6,684 nucleotides of DNA from Flavobacteriales bacterium (GTDB lineage: Bacteria > Bacteroidota > Bacteroidia > Flavobacteriales_D > Sanyastnellaceae), in NCBI GenBank assembly GCA_028823435.1, contig JAPKBK010000101.1, positions 1 through 6,684 of the forward strand, written 5' to 3'. Below are positions 1 through 6,684 of this stretch, piece after piece. Within the stretch, counting starts at the first letter, position 1; each line of letters starts with the position of its first letter. A program made the position numbers and the translations under genes. The notes beneath the pieces are model-generated. The model was not told where the DNA came from and did not search any database. It was given only the letters and a program-made list of their open reading frames with translations.

Positions 1-1395
1 AAGCACCGTCTGGAAAATTTAACGGATTATTCCATTGATTGGTTTAAATCATTAAAATCTAAGTACGGAAAAGACCGAGAAAGAAAAACTGAGCTGAGAA
101 CGTTTGATACGATCGACAGATCTAAAGTGGCTGTGGCGAACGTCAAGCTTTATGTTCAGGCAGAAGAGGGTTTTGTCGGCACTGGATTGAAGCGAGGGGA
201 AGGAGAGTTTGTATGTGATTGCTCAGACATTGATGATGTGATCGTGTTTCGCAAAGACGGAATCATGCAAGTAAGTAAGATTTCTTCTAAAGCCTTTTTC
301 GGGAAGAACATACTGCACGTCGCGGTTTGGAAGAAGGGAGATATTCGTACCACATACAACGTGATCTATCTCGACGGAACATCGGGACGCAGTATGGTGA
401 AGCGGTTTAATGTGAAGTCCATTACAAGAGATCGAGAGTATCCCATTACAAAAGGAACCCCAAAGTCGGAAGTGTGGTATTTTACAGCGAACAGGAATGG
501 TGAGGCAGAAATTGTGACCATCAACTTGAAAAATCAACCCAAGTTAAAACGACTTAAAATAGATTTAAACTTTTCTGACATTGCGATCAAGGGTCGAGCG
601 TCTGGCGGGAATATTGTGTCGAAGTTCCCAATCAAGAAAATCGAATTGAAAGAAGCTGGGGTATCAACTCTGGGAGCGAGGAAAGTGTGGTTTGACGAGA
701 CCGTTCGTAGATTGAACGGAGAAGGGAGAGGTGTGTTCCTGGGCGAGTTTCATGCAGAGGATCACATCATGGCGCTCCAATCAAATGGAATGTATGTGAT
801 GACGGGTTTCGATTTCAGTACGCACTTTGATGACAAGATGATTTCTGTTGAAAAATGGGATTCTGAGCGACCGGTTTCTGTGGTTTATTTTGATGGTGAG
901 AAAGAGGATTGGTATGTGAAGAGGTTTTTAGCTGAATTTTCATTAAAACCAGTCAGTTTTATCGGTGAGAATGTGAATAGCAGGCTTGCTTTTGCAACGT
1001 CTTTGTATCATCCTCAAGCCAGAGTGAAGTACAACAGGAGATTTAAGCATACAAGAGATAAAGTTGACGAAATCGTAGATCTACGTGGGTTTATTACTTT
1101 AAAAGGATACAGAGCTTTGGGCAACAAGCTAAGTTCCCTTCCTGTGACTGAAGTGTTGTTAGAGCCAGCAAATACAGACCTGGAAAATGCAGTCTCACTT
1201 GAGATTTTGGAAGCTCGAAAAGCAGATGACCTCATAGATCAGGCGGTGGAAACTGCTGTGTCCGGTGATGTCGATTCTGCTGAAAATAGAGATGCTGCAG
1301 AAGATTTGGCTTCTGATCAAGATTCTGATCAAGCTTCCGATTCTGACGAAGATTCTGCAGAGTTCGGGGAAAATGGTCAAAGCACGCTGTTTTAA
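1..1395 (+). CDS. parC: DNA topoisomerase IV subunit A, C-terminal part (5' end outside window)
   Basis: Topoisomerase IV (ParC2ParE2) is a cytoplasmic type IIA topoisomerase that unlinks daughter chromosomes and relaxes supercoils. The frame is open from base 1, so the GTG at 127 is an internal Val and not a start; 464 codons are visible. The segment begins near the end of the breakage-reunion region (KYGKDRERKTELRTFDTI) and continues into the C-terminal DNA-wrapping beta-pinwheel (LYVQAEEGFVGTGLK and following blades), a form I recognise from Bacteroidota topoisomerase IV A. I see no GyrA box (QRRGGKG type), which argues against GyrA. The active-site Tyr and winged helix lie upstream of the window. 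The last ~60 residues are acidic and Asp/Ser-rich with DSDQ repeats, and the protein ends in GQSTLF. The next gene starts 12 nt after the stop. The subunit assignment is by recognition of the family, not by a search. Confidence 0.93.
   Translation, partial: KHRLENLTDYSIDWFKSLKSKYGKDRERKTELRTFDTIDRSKVAVANVKLYVQAEEGFVGTGLKRGEGEFVCDCSDIDDVIVFRKDGIMQVSKISSKAFFGKNILHVAVWKKGDIRTTYNVIYLDGTSGRSMVKRFNVKSITRDREYPITKGTPKSEVWYFTANRNGEAEIVTINLKNQPKLKRLKIDLNFSDIAIKGRASGGNIVSKFPIKKIELKEAGVSTLGARKVWFDETVRRLNGEGRGVFLGEFHAEDHIMALQSNGMYVMTGFDFSTHFDDKMISVEKWDSERPVSVVYFDGEKEDWYVKRFLAEFSLKPVSFIGENVNSRLAFATSLYHPQARVKYNRRFKHTRDKVDEIVDLRGFITLKGYRALGNKLSSLPVTEVLLEPANTDLENAVSLEILEARKADDLIDQAVETAVSGDVDSAENRDAAEDLASDQDSDQASDSDEDSAEFGENGQSTLF
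1311..1333 (+). repeat. Short tandem repeat in the acidic tail of parC
   Basis: The 11-base unit TTCTGATCAAG occurs at 1311-1321 and again at 1323-1333, a 12-base period that encodes repeated Ser-Asp-Gln. Degenerate Asp-Ser copies continue to about 1360. The period is a multiple of three, so gain or loss of a unit would only change the length of the acidic tail. Confidence 0.7.
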
Positions 1396-1399
1396 GGAG
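1394..1399 (+). promoter_or_regulatory. Shine-Dalgarno-like site for the GH13 gene
   Basis: AAGGAG overlaps the parC stop codon (TAA at 1393-1395) and sits 8 nt before the ATG at 1408. It supports that start. It stands out because many Bacteroidota genes lack a clear Shine-Dalgarno and ligA in this window shows none. The overlap with the parC stop suggests translation directly following that of parC. Confidence 0.6.
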
Positions 1400-1407
1400 A
1401 TTTCAAG

Positions 1408-2838
1408 ATGAGATTAATTGTCGCAATTGTTGTTTCAGGACTCATCTTGATATCACTGTCGTGTGGTGCAGTGACGCAAGCAAACACGCCTTCTGAACGC
1501 GTGGGGTCCGGAGACGCAGAAGATGTTTTAGTGCATCCTGTTTGGTCTAAAAACGCAACAATCTACGAAGTGAATTTAAGGCAACACACGGCCGAGGGGA
1601 CGTTGAACGCATTTCAAAATGATTTGCCTAGATTGAAGGCATTGGGGGTGGATATTTTGTGGTTGATGCCGGTGTTTCCCATCGGTGAAGTGAATAGAAT
1701 GGGGGGGGAGAATAAGTCGTGCTATTTGGCTGAACTGGGCAGCTCCAGTCTAGGAAGTCCGTATAGTATCAAAGATTACACAGATATAAATCCCGATCTT
1801 GGAACCTTGGCGGATTTTGTGGAAATGGTCGATGAAGCCCATTTACTGGGCATGAAGGTTATTCTTGACTGGGTTGCAAATCACAGTGCGTTTGATTGTG
1901 AATGGACTGAAACCCACAGAGGGTTTTATTTGCTGGATAACTCGGGCAATTTACAGCCCCCTACAGGTACAGATTTGTGGGATGTCACTCAGTTAGATTG
2001 GGAGAATGGTGTGCAGAATGGTTTGTATAATGGCATGGCCAATGCCATGGAGTTTTGGGTAACTGAAGCGGATATTGATGGATTTAGATGTGATCATGCC
2101 GAAAAAATTCCTGTCGCGTTTTGGGACATTGCCCGACGTAGGTTAGAGGCTTTAAAGCCAGAGATATTTATGCTTGCTGCAGCGGATGTTCCAGCGCATC
2201 ACAACAGAGCGTTTGACATGAGTTATGCGGAGCATTATCATCATCTGACAAATGAAATTGCACAAGGGAGAGAAGACGCGTCTGTTTTGAGGGAATATCT
2301 CACTGAAGAGGCGAAGAAATTTCAGACGGATGCTTACAGAATGGGTTTTGCAACAAATCATGATGAGAATTCTTGGAACGGACCCATTTCAGAGAGATAT
2401 GGTGAAGCTGGAGATGCAATGGTGATTTTGTCGGGCATGCTGCTAGATATGCCACTCATCTATTCTGGACAAGAATCGGGGTTGGATAAAAGGTTGCGGT
2501 TTTACGAAAAAGATACTGTTGAATGGGGCGAATACGCAAAGGCAGATTTTTACCGATCGATCAACGTTTTGCATCACGAAGAGCAGGCCTTGTGGAATGG
2601 CGATTACGGGGGCGCACCTGAGTTGTTGGCGTGTAAGTCACCAGAAAAAATATTTGCATTCACTAAGCGCAAAGAACAAAGTCAGGTTGTCGTCGCTGTA
2701 AATCTAAGTGCTGATTCAGTTCCTCTTTCGATGAATATGCCAGAGGGCGAGTTTGTCGCAGTCATGCGTAAAAATATTGATGCGAATGGTGTTGTGTCTC
2801 CATGGGGGTATATCGTTTTGAAGAAAGCAGATGAATGA
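1408..2838 (+). CDS. Exported GH13 alpha-amylase-family protein lacking the acid/base Glu
   Basis: The family cleaves or transfers alpha-glucosidic bonds using an Asp nucleophile and a Glu acid/base. The 476-residue protein starts with a signal sequence (Arg2, hydrophobic core 3-17) and Cys19 in SLSCG. This may be a lipidation site, but the Ser at -3 makes the lipobox weak; cleavage after TQA is an alternative. A (beta/alpha)8 domain follows at ~45-390, then a short C-terminal beta domain. Visible GH13 motifs are GSPYSIKDYTDINP (116-129), region I DWVANH (154-159), region II GFRCDHAEKIP (225-235, nucleophile Asp229) and region IV TNHDENSW (316-323, Asp319). Region III reads FMLAAAD (254-260), where relatives have FMLAEA(D/E): the acid/base Glu is Ala258. 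An atypical insert at ~98-113 follows a G8 run. The gene is otherwise intact, so it may encode a glycan-binding pseudoenzyme. The substrate is unknown. It lies between parC and prmC and overlaps prmC by 8 nt. Confidence 0.9.
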   Translation: MRLIVAIVVSGLILISLSCGAVTQANTPSERVGSGDAEDVLVHPVWSKNATIYEVNLRQHTAEGTLNAFQNDLPRLKALGVDILWLMPVFPIGEVNRMGGENKSCYLAELGSSSLGSPYSIKDYTDINPDLGTLADFVEMVDEAHLLGMKVILDWVANHSAFDCEWTETHRGFYLLDNSGNLQPPTGTDLWDVTQLDWENGVQNGLYNGMANAMEFWVTEADIDGFRCDHAEKIPVAFWDIARRRLEALKPEIFMLAAADVPAHHNRAFDMSYAEHYHHLTNEIAQGREDASVLREYLTEEAKKFQTDAYRMGFATNHDENSWNGPISERYGEAGDAMVILSGMLLDMPLIYSGQESGLDKRLRFYEKDTVEWGEYAKADFYRSINVLHHEEQALWNGDYGGAPELLACKSPEKIFAFTKRKEQSQVVVAVNLSADSVPLSMNMPEGEFVAVMRKNIDANGVVSPWGYIVLKKADE

Positions 2839-3757
2839 TTCAATATCTTCAAAGGGGAGTTCAAGGGGAGCGGGTCCGTGGCCTGGTTCGAATGATGAAC
2901 GGTCGGTTCGTGTTTGGTTTAAAACAAGGATTTCGAATGGCGTAGAGGAAGAAGAAAGGAATCCCGTGGTGGGATTGTGTTTGGAGGTTGTGTCAAGAAT
3001 GGGGAAGGGAGAAAGATTGATGAACAATTACAGGTTTCCTGAGTCCCAAATAGATCAGTTGGCGGTGATGGCTGACAGGGTCGCAAAAGGTGAGCCAGTC
3101 CAGTATGTGATAGGTACAGCGCATTTCGATGGTTCTGATTTTAAAGTTGATGCGAGCGTGCTTATTCCAAGACCGGAAACAGAAGAATTGGTGTTCTCTC
3201 TTGTAGAAAAACTGAAGACGTTTGAGGCGAATGGGTGTGTGTTAGATCTCGGCACAGGGTCAGGATGTATTGCTTTGGCAATCAAGAAAAGGTTACCCGA
3301 ATGGAAGGTTTTTGCTTCCGACTTTTCTCAAGGAGCGATTGATGTTGCACAAGAGAATGCAAAATCAATCGACGCTGAGGTGAATTTTGAATGTTCTGAT
3401 GTTTTGCAAAAGAGACCGTTTGGGCCCACATGTTTCGACGCTGTGGTTTCCAATCCGCCATATATCCCAGAGCAAGAAAAAATGAATATGGAACATAGGG
3501 TCGCAGACTGTGAGCCTATGTCGGCGCTGTTCGTCCCCAATAACGCCCCACTTCTTTTCTATAAACGAATCATAGCGCTATGCGAGGGAGGGATGTTAAA
3601 TCCAGGCGGTTGGTTGGCTTTTGAGTGCCACACAAGATTTGCAACGGATGTCATGGATCTGTTTCGAGGGTCAAACACACGCTGGGATCAGATCTCATTA
3701 ATTAAAGATTTACAGGGCAAGCCGAGGCATGTATTTGCGCGTATTGATTTAACTTGA
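2831..3757 (+). CDS. prmC: Peptide chain release factor N5-glutamine methyltransferase
   Basis: PrmC (HemK) uses S-adenosylmethionine to methylate the Gln of the GGQ motif in release factors RF1 and RF2, which makes peptide release efficient; it acts in the cytoplasm. The 308-residue protein has a helical N-terminal domain to about residue 100, the linker GEPVQYVIG, the family signature LIPRPETEELV (111-121), SAM-binding motif I VLDLGTGSGC (137-146) and the substrate-Gln-binding NPPY (208-211). The C-terminal KDLQGKPRHVFARI is also typical. The start is the only in-frame ATG before Met57, an in-frame TGA lies at 2819-2821, and Met57 would remove part of the helical domain. This start leaves about 26 low-complexity Ser/Gly/Pro residues before the family-like sequence. 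It overlaps the GH13 stop by 8 nt, suggesting translational coupling. ligA begins 6 nt after the stop. Confidence 0.94.
   Translation: MNDSISSKGSSRGAGPWPGSNDERSVRVWFKTRISNGVEEEERNPVVGLCLEVVSRMGKGERLMNNYRFPESQIDQLAVMADRVAKGEPVQYVIGTAHFDGSDFKVDASVLIPRPETEELVFSLVEKLKTFEANGCVLDLGTGSGCIALAIKKRLPEWKVFASDFSQGAIDVAQENAKSIDAEVNFECSDVLQKRPFGPTCFDAVVSNPPYIPEQEKMNMEHRVADCEPMSALFVPNNAPLLFYKRIIALCEGGMLNPGGWLAFECHTRFATDVMDLFRGSNTRWDQISLIKDLQGKPRHVFARIDLT
2848..2870 (+). repeat. Near-perfect tandem duplication at the start of prmC
   Basis: TTCAAAGGGGAG (2848-2859) is followed directly by TTCAAGGGGAG (2860-2870), the second copy lacking one A. It lies in codons 6-14 of prmC, inside the N-terminal extension. 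The units differ by one base in length, so they are read in different frames and the encoded residues do not repeat. The purine-rich GGGGAG looks ribosome-site-like, but no in-frame start follows at a suitable distance. Confidence 0.55.
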
Positions 3758-3763
3758 CACATC

Positions 3764-5803
3764 ATGGAGACGAAATCAGATAAGGAAATTGCCGACAGAA
3801 GGATATCGGAATTACGCGTAGATCTCCACGCGCACAATCACCTGTATTACAATAAAAATCAGCCGGTTATTTCTGACAAAGCGTTTGATCTTTTACTGAA
3901 AGAACTCGAAGCTTTAGAACTTTCATATCCTGAATTCAATGACCCTTTGTCACCTACAATGCGTCCTGGAGGTATTGCTCAGGATGGATTTGACAAGGTG
4001 AAGCATTCTACGCCCATGCTATCGCTTTCAAATACATATGATGAGAGCGAAGTGGAAGATTGGATGTTAAGAGTTGACAAAGGTCTTGAGGGAGAAGATG
4101 TCGTCTATGTGATGGAACTCAAATACGACGGGGTCGCAATAAGTTTGGTCTATGAGAAGGGGAGGCTGATGAAAGCCATCACGCGGGGAGACGGTGAGAC
4201 AGGAGAGGATATTACAGCCAATGTGAAGACAATCAGGACGATTCCTTTGCTCATGCAACAACCTGCTCCTGAGAACCTTGAAATACGCGGTGAAATATTT
4301 TACCCATTTGAAGACTTTAAGGCGTTGAATGAATTGCGAGAAGAGGAGGGGGAGGCTCAATTTGCAAACCCCAGAAATACGGCAGCGGGTTCTCTCAAGC
4401 TCCTAGATAGCAAAGAGGTAGCCAAGCGCAAACTCGACTGTATGATGTATGGCGTGATTTCAAAAGGCGTTTCAGAAACCCACAGCAAAGCTGTCTCAAG
4501 TGCAGGAGAATGGGGGTTTAAGGTGCCCTCTGAGAAGTTGAAAATGATCTCTACTTCAACAGATTCGAAGGGTGTCATGGCCTTTATCTCATATTGGGAT
4601 ATCGCGCGACATGAGTTGCCCTTTGCCATTGATGGGGTCGTCATAAAGGTGGACAGATATGATCAGCAGGAGATCTTAGGTCTGACTTCAAAGAGTCCAC
4701 GTTGGGCCATTTCTTTCAAATTTGAGACTGAAAGAGTTCGCACGAAATTAAAGGAAATTACTTTTCAAGTGGGTAGAACTGGTGCCGTGACCCCAGTGGC
4801 AAATTTAGAGCCAGTGCTTTTAGGCGGGACGACTGTCAAGCGCGCGTCTCTTCACAATGCAGATCAAATTGAACGTTTGGGACTTCGTTCTGACGACTAC
4901 GTGTTTGTAGAGAAGGGTGGAGAGATTATTCCGAAAGTAGTAGGCGTAGATGAAAGTTCCAGGGCGGTTGCAGTGGATTTGTTCAGCCAGCCTGGATCTG
5001 TTTTCCCGACACATTGTTTGGCATGCGAAACGGCATTGATCAGAGAAGAGGGCGAGGTTGTGCATTACTGTCCCAACGCGAAGTCTTGTCCGCCACAAGT
5101 CAAAGGTAGAATCAAGCATTTCATAAGCAGGAAAGCGATGAATATTGATGGGCTGGGGTCTGAAACTGTCGCCCAGTTGGTAGAAGCAGGTCTCGTGATT
5201 GATCCAGGGTCACTCTATAAACTTACTTCTGAGGATCTTCTTCCCCTTGATCGGATGGCAGAAAAATCGGTCCAGAAATTACTGCTGGGCATCGAGGCGA
5301 GTAAGCATATTCCGTTTGAAAGAGTCTTGTTTGGATTGGGCATTCGCTATGTAGGGGAGACAGTCGCAAAAAAACTTGCACGTTCTTTAGGGAGCCTTGA
5401 TACAATCATGAATACAAATCGTGAAGATCTGATTGAAGTTGACGAGATCGGCGAGCGTATCGCAGACAGTATCATCGCGTTTTTTGGCGAGGAGAACAAT
5501 AGGGCCTTCATTCACCGACTCAAAGATGCGGGGCTACAGTTTGTTGTGCAAGAAGTAGAAGGGGCTACAGATAAACTGGCCGGTGCCGCTGTTGTCGTCA
5601 GTGGGGTGTTTGAAAAATACGACAGGACAGGTATTAAAAAACTGATAGAACAACACGGGGGCAAGGTGTCATCTTCTATTTCGAAGAAAACCAGCTATAT
5701 CGTCGCGGGAGATAAAATGGGGCCAAGCAAAAGAGAGAAAGCAGAAACGCTCGGGGTGCCGATTATTTCAGAGGATGAGTTCCTTGATAAAATTTCGGGG
5801 TAG
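3764..5803 (+). CDS. ligA: NAD-dependent DNA ligase
   Basis: LigA seals nicks between Okazaki fragments and during repair, using NAD+ to adenylate itself. The 679-residue protein has normal length and domain order. The Ia domain (HNHLYY, SDKAFD) is followed by the adenylation domain with catalytic Lys120 in KYDG, Glu177 in RGEIF, NPRNTAAGSL, DGVVIKVD (290-297) and Lys319 in RWAISFKF. Next come the OB fold (FQVGRTGAVTPVANLEPV) and a zinc finger with Cys418, Cys421, Cys436 and Cys442, whose spacing equals that of E. coli LigA. Helix-hairpin-helix repeats and a C-terminal BRCT domain at ~600-679 complete it. No expected residue is missing, so it should be active. The ATG lies 6 nt after the prmC stop with no clear Shine-Dalgarno, consistent with reinitiation after prmC. 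Being last in the run, it is followed by a possible terminator. Confidence 0.97.
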   Translation: METKSDKEIADRRISELRVDLHAHNHLYYNKNQPVISDKAFDLLLKELEALELSYPEFNDPLSPTMRPGGIAQDGFDKVKHSTPMLSLSNTYDESEVEDWMLRVDKGLEGEDVVYVMELKYDGVAISLVYEKGRLMKAITRGDGETGEDITANVKTIRTIPLLMQQPAPENLEIRGEIFYPFEDFKALNELREEEGEAQFANPRNTAAGSLKLLDSKEVAKRKLDCMMYGVISKGVSETHSKAVSSAGEWGFKVPSEKLKMISTSTDSKGVMAFISYWDIARHELPFAIDGVVIKVDRYDQQEILGLTSKSPRWAISFKFETERVRTKLKEITFQVGRTGAVTPVANLEPVLLGGTTVKRASLHNADQIERLGLRSDDYVFVEKGGEIIPKVVGVDESSRAVAVDLFSQPGSVFPTHCLACETALIREEGEVVHYCPNAKSCPPQVKGRIKHFISRKAMNIDGLGSETVAQLVEAGLVIDPGSLYKLTSEDLLPLDRMAEKSVQKLLLGIEASKHIPFERVLFGLGIRYVGETVAKKLARSLGSLDTIMNTNREDLIEVDEIGERIADSIIAFFGEENNRAFIHRLKDAGLQFVVQEVEGATDKLAGAAVVVSGVFEKYDRTGIKKLIEQHGGKVSSSISKKTSYIVAGDKMGPSKREKAETLGVPIISEDEFLDKISG

Positions 5804-5834
5804 AACGCTCTAGTTCCTCTGGTTAAGGCGTTTT
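5804..5834 (+). terminator. Possible weak intrinsic terminator after ligA
   Basis: AACGCTCTAGTT (5804-5815) and GGTTAAGGCGTT (5821-5832) fold around the 5-base loop CCTCT. Eleven of twelve positions pair in plus-strand RNA, four of them as G-U, with one C-A mismatch. TTTT at 5831-5834 completes it. The hairpin starts right after the ligA stop and runs into the last codons of the convergent gene. On the opposite strand the G-U pairs become A-C mismatches and no T run follows, so it should favour plus-strand transcripts. No stability was calculated. Confidence 0.4.
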
Positions 5835-6684
5835 GTAAAGAATCTCCAGAGGTCCGGTGTATGACCCACTTTGGACTTCTCCACACAAGGACTTGTAGTC
5901 CACGACAATCACATAAGAGCCACTTGAAAGTTGATCTCCGTTTGCCCTGCCATCCCAGGCGAGAGGGAGTCCATTGTTCGCAAAAACAAGATCACCCCAA
6001 CGGTTGTAAATGATGAGGTTGTACTCGTCTAGCACGGAGAGTGTTTCCACACTTGGTTGGTCAGAAAGAAAAGGCTTTAAGTAGTCATTGTAGTAGTCCC
6101 CATTAGGTGTGATGACGTTAGGCATTGTGAGATTAGTGATGTCAATAAATGCATTTTCATCTTGTTCTACGGTTACCAAATCAGGAGAGGTTGTGGCGCA
6201 TCCGTTTTCACTAAATGTGACAGTCAGCATATATTCTCCGGGCAGGACTGCTGTAGGCTCTAGAGATGTAGGATCAAAAAGTCCTCCTTCACCCTCAACC
6301 CATGTCCACTCAATTTCATTTGTATACGTGTCAGGTGTAATGTCAGTCCCCAAAATGACAATTTGGGGTGTTTCACAGCTGATCATCCCTTCTGCAAATC
6401 CGAGGTCAATCATCGGAGCTGTAAAGTCCTCTAAGACAACTGCTTCATCTTCGGACGTACATCCATTCTCTGGATTGGTGACGAGTAAATTGTAGGTTCC
6501 GCCAGATACAGCTGTGGGTTCAGCAACATTGCTGTTTCCGAAAATGTCGCCATCAGTTGTAGACCAAACAAACTCAGCGCCGTTGTCATTAGATGCTCCC
6601 AGAAGCACGAGTGTGGGCATGTCGCAATTGATCACGCCGCCCGAGCCTGCATCTGCTGAAAAGGACAATGTATCTAGTTCAATG
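5823..6684 (-). CDS. T9SS-secreted surface protein with Ig/PKD-like repeats, C-terminal part
   Basis: This is the 3' end of a minus-strand gene that is open to the window edge (286 codons visible). The TTG at 6668 is not its start, because the reading continues upstream as IELDT. Two Ig/PKD-like repeats of about 80 residues are followed by a C-terminal domain from 6125 to 5826 with PNVITPNGDYYNDYLKPF, LIIYNRWGDLVF, AWDGRANGDQLSSGSYVIVV and a final beta strand. That pattern is the gliding-motility-associated/CHU_C-type (type B) sorting domain. In Bacteroidota it directs proteins through the type IX secretion system to the outside or the cell surface. The full protein is probably large and multi-repeat, but its N-terminal part, and thus its function (adhesin, filament or enzyme carrier), cannot be seen. 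It converges with ligA across 19 nt. Confidence 0.92.
   Translation of the reverse strand, partial: IELDTLSFSADAGSGGVINCDMPTLVLLGASNDNGAEFVWSTTDGDIFGNSNVAEPTAVSGGTYNLLVTNPENGCTSEDEAVVLEDFTAPMIDLGFAEGMISCETPQIVILGTDITPDTYTNEIEWTWVEGEGGLFDPTSLEPTAVLPGEYMLTVTFSENGCATTSPDLVTVEQDENAFIDITNLTMPNVITPNGDYYNDYLKPFLSDQPSVETLSVLDEYNLIIYNRWGDLVFANNGLPLAWDGRANGDQLSSGSYVIVVDYKSLCGEVQSGSYTGPLEILYKTP
6159..6656 (-). repeat. Two Ig/PKD-like protein repeats
   Basis: Counting codons from 6668 downward, unit 1 covers about codons 5-81 (6656-6426) and unit 2 about codons 86-170 (6413-6159). Each has a Cys near its start (Cys15 in INCD, Cys98 in ISCE), a Trp-containing strand, the shared EPTAV, a G-T/E-Y strand (GGTYNLLVT, GEYMLTVT) and a closing ENGC (Cys70, Cys157). 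The Cys pairs could form one disulfide per domain outside the cell. The units are diverged in sequence, and more copies probably lie beyond the window. Confidence 0.75.

Larger units (their letters stand above)
1..5803 (+). other. Probable operon parC - GH13 gene - prmC - ligA
   Basis: All four genes share a strand with junctions of +12, -8 and +6 nt, leaving no room for separate promoters between coding regions. The first possible terminator is after ligA. The promoter would lie upstream of the window. This is inference from spacing; internal promoters inside coding regions cannot be excluded. Confidence 0.65.

Noticed and set aside
127..129. GTG at 127 as the start of the first gene
   Set aside because: The frame is open back to base 1, and the upstream residues (KYGKDRERKTELRTFDTI) are conserved topoisomerase IV A sequence, so this is an internal Val.
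2041..2350. GH13 gene as a frameshifted pseudogene
   Set aside because: The frame is uninterrupted, and motifs I, II and IV, the C-terminal domain and the normal length are all present. Only the acid/base residue differs.
2884..2892. GGTTCGAAT, resembling a tRNA T-loop
   Set aside because: The flanking bases do not form the 5-bp T stem, and no acceptor, D or anticodon arms fit. It lies in the prmC coding region.
2892..2945. Short open frame starting ATGATG within the prmC 5' region, considered as a frameshifted prmC start
   Set aside because: It ends after 17 codons and does not resemble a PrmC N-terminus, while the annotated frame reads continuously into family-like sequence.
2716..3027. 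Minus-strand open frame of 103 codons across the GH13/prmC junction
   Set aside because: It lies opposite two well-supported genes, matches no family I recognise and has no visible ribosome site.
6109..6495. Plus-strand open frame of 128 codons opposite the surface-protein gene
   Set aside because: It is antisense to a strongly supported repeat and sorting-domain protein. Its Ser/Val-rich product looks like a by-product of that gene's codons.

Overview
The window looks like a chromosomal segment of a Bacteroidota bacterium. I infer this from three things. The first gene has the Bacteroidota form of the topoisomerase IV A-subunit C-terminus. The PrmC and LigA proteins resemble their Bacteroidota relatives. 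The minus-strand gene ends in a type IX secretion (type B, CHU_C-like) sorting domain, a system essentially confined to that phylum. Base composition is moderate and even. I see no insertion sequence, phage gene, tRNA, rRNA or CRISPR array.

Plus strand, 1-5803: four tightly packed genes that read as one operon. They are the 3' part of parC (topoisomerase IV subunit A; start lies outside the window), a GH13 alpha-amylase-family protein with an N-terminal export or lipoprotein signal, prmC (release-factor glutamine methyltransferase) and ligA (NAD-dependent DNA ligase). The junctions are a 12-nt gap, an 8-nt overlap and a 6-nt gap. Three of the four serve DNA topology, DNA joining or translation termination; the exported glycosidase-like protein is the outlier.

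Minus strand, 5823-6684: the 3' end of a gene for a large secreted or surface protein, with at least two Ig/PKD-like repeats followed by the sorting domain. It converges on ligA across only 19 nt, where an imperfect hairpin with a short T run may end ligA transcription.

The most notable observation is that the GH13 protein keeps the catalytic nucleophile and the transition-state Asp, but has Ala where the family has its acid/base Glu (codon 258, GCA, one base from GAA). It also carries an unusual loop insert encoded across a run of eight G. It may be a pseudo-glycosidase. Other points of interest are the acidic DSDQ-repeat tail of ParC ending in a sliding-clamp-like QSTLF, and a low-complexity N-terminal extension on PrmC that overlaps the upstream gene and contains a near-perfect short tandem duplication. 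I found no clearly new multi-gene system.
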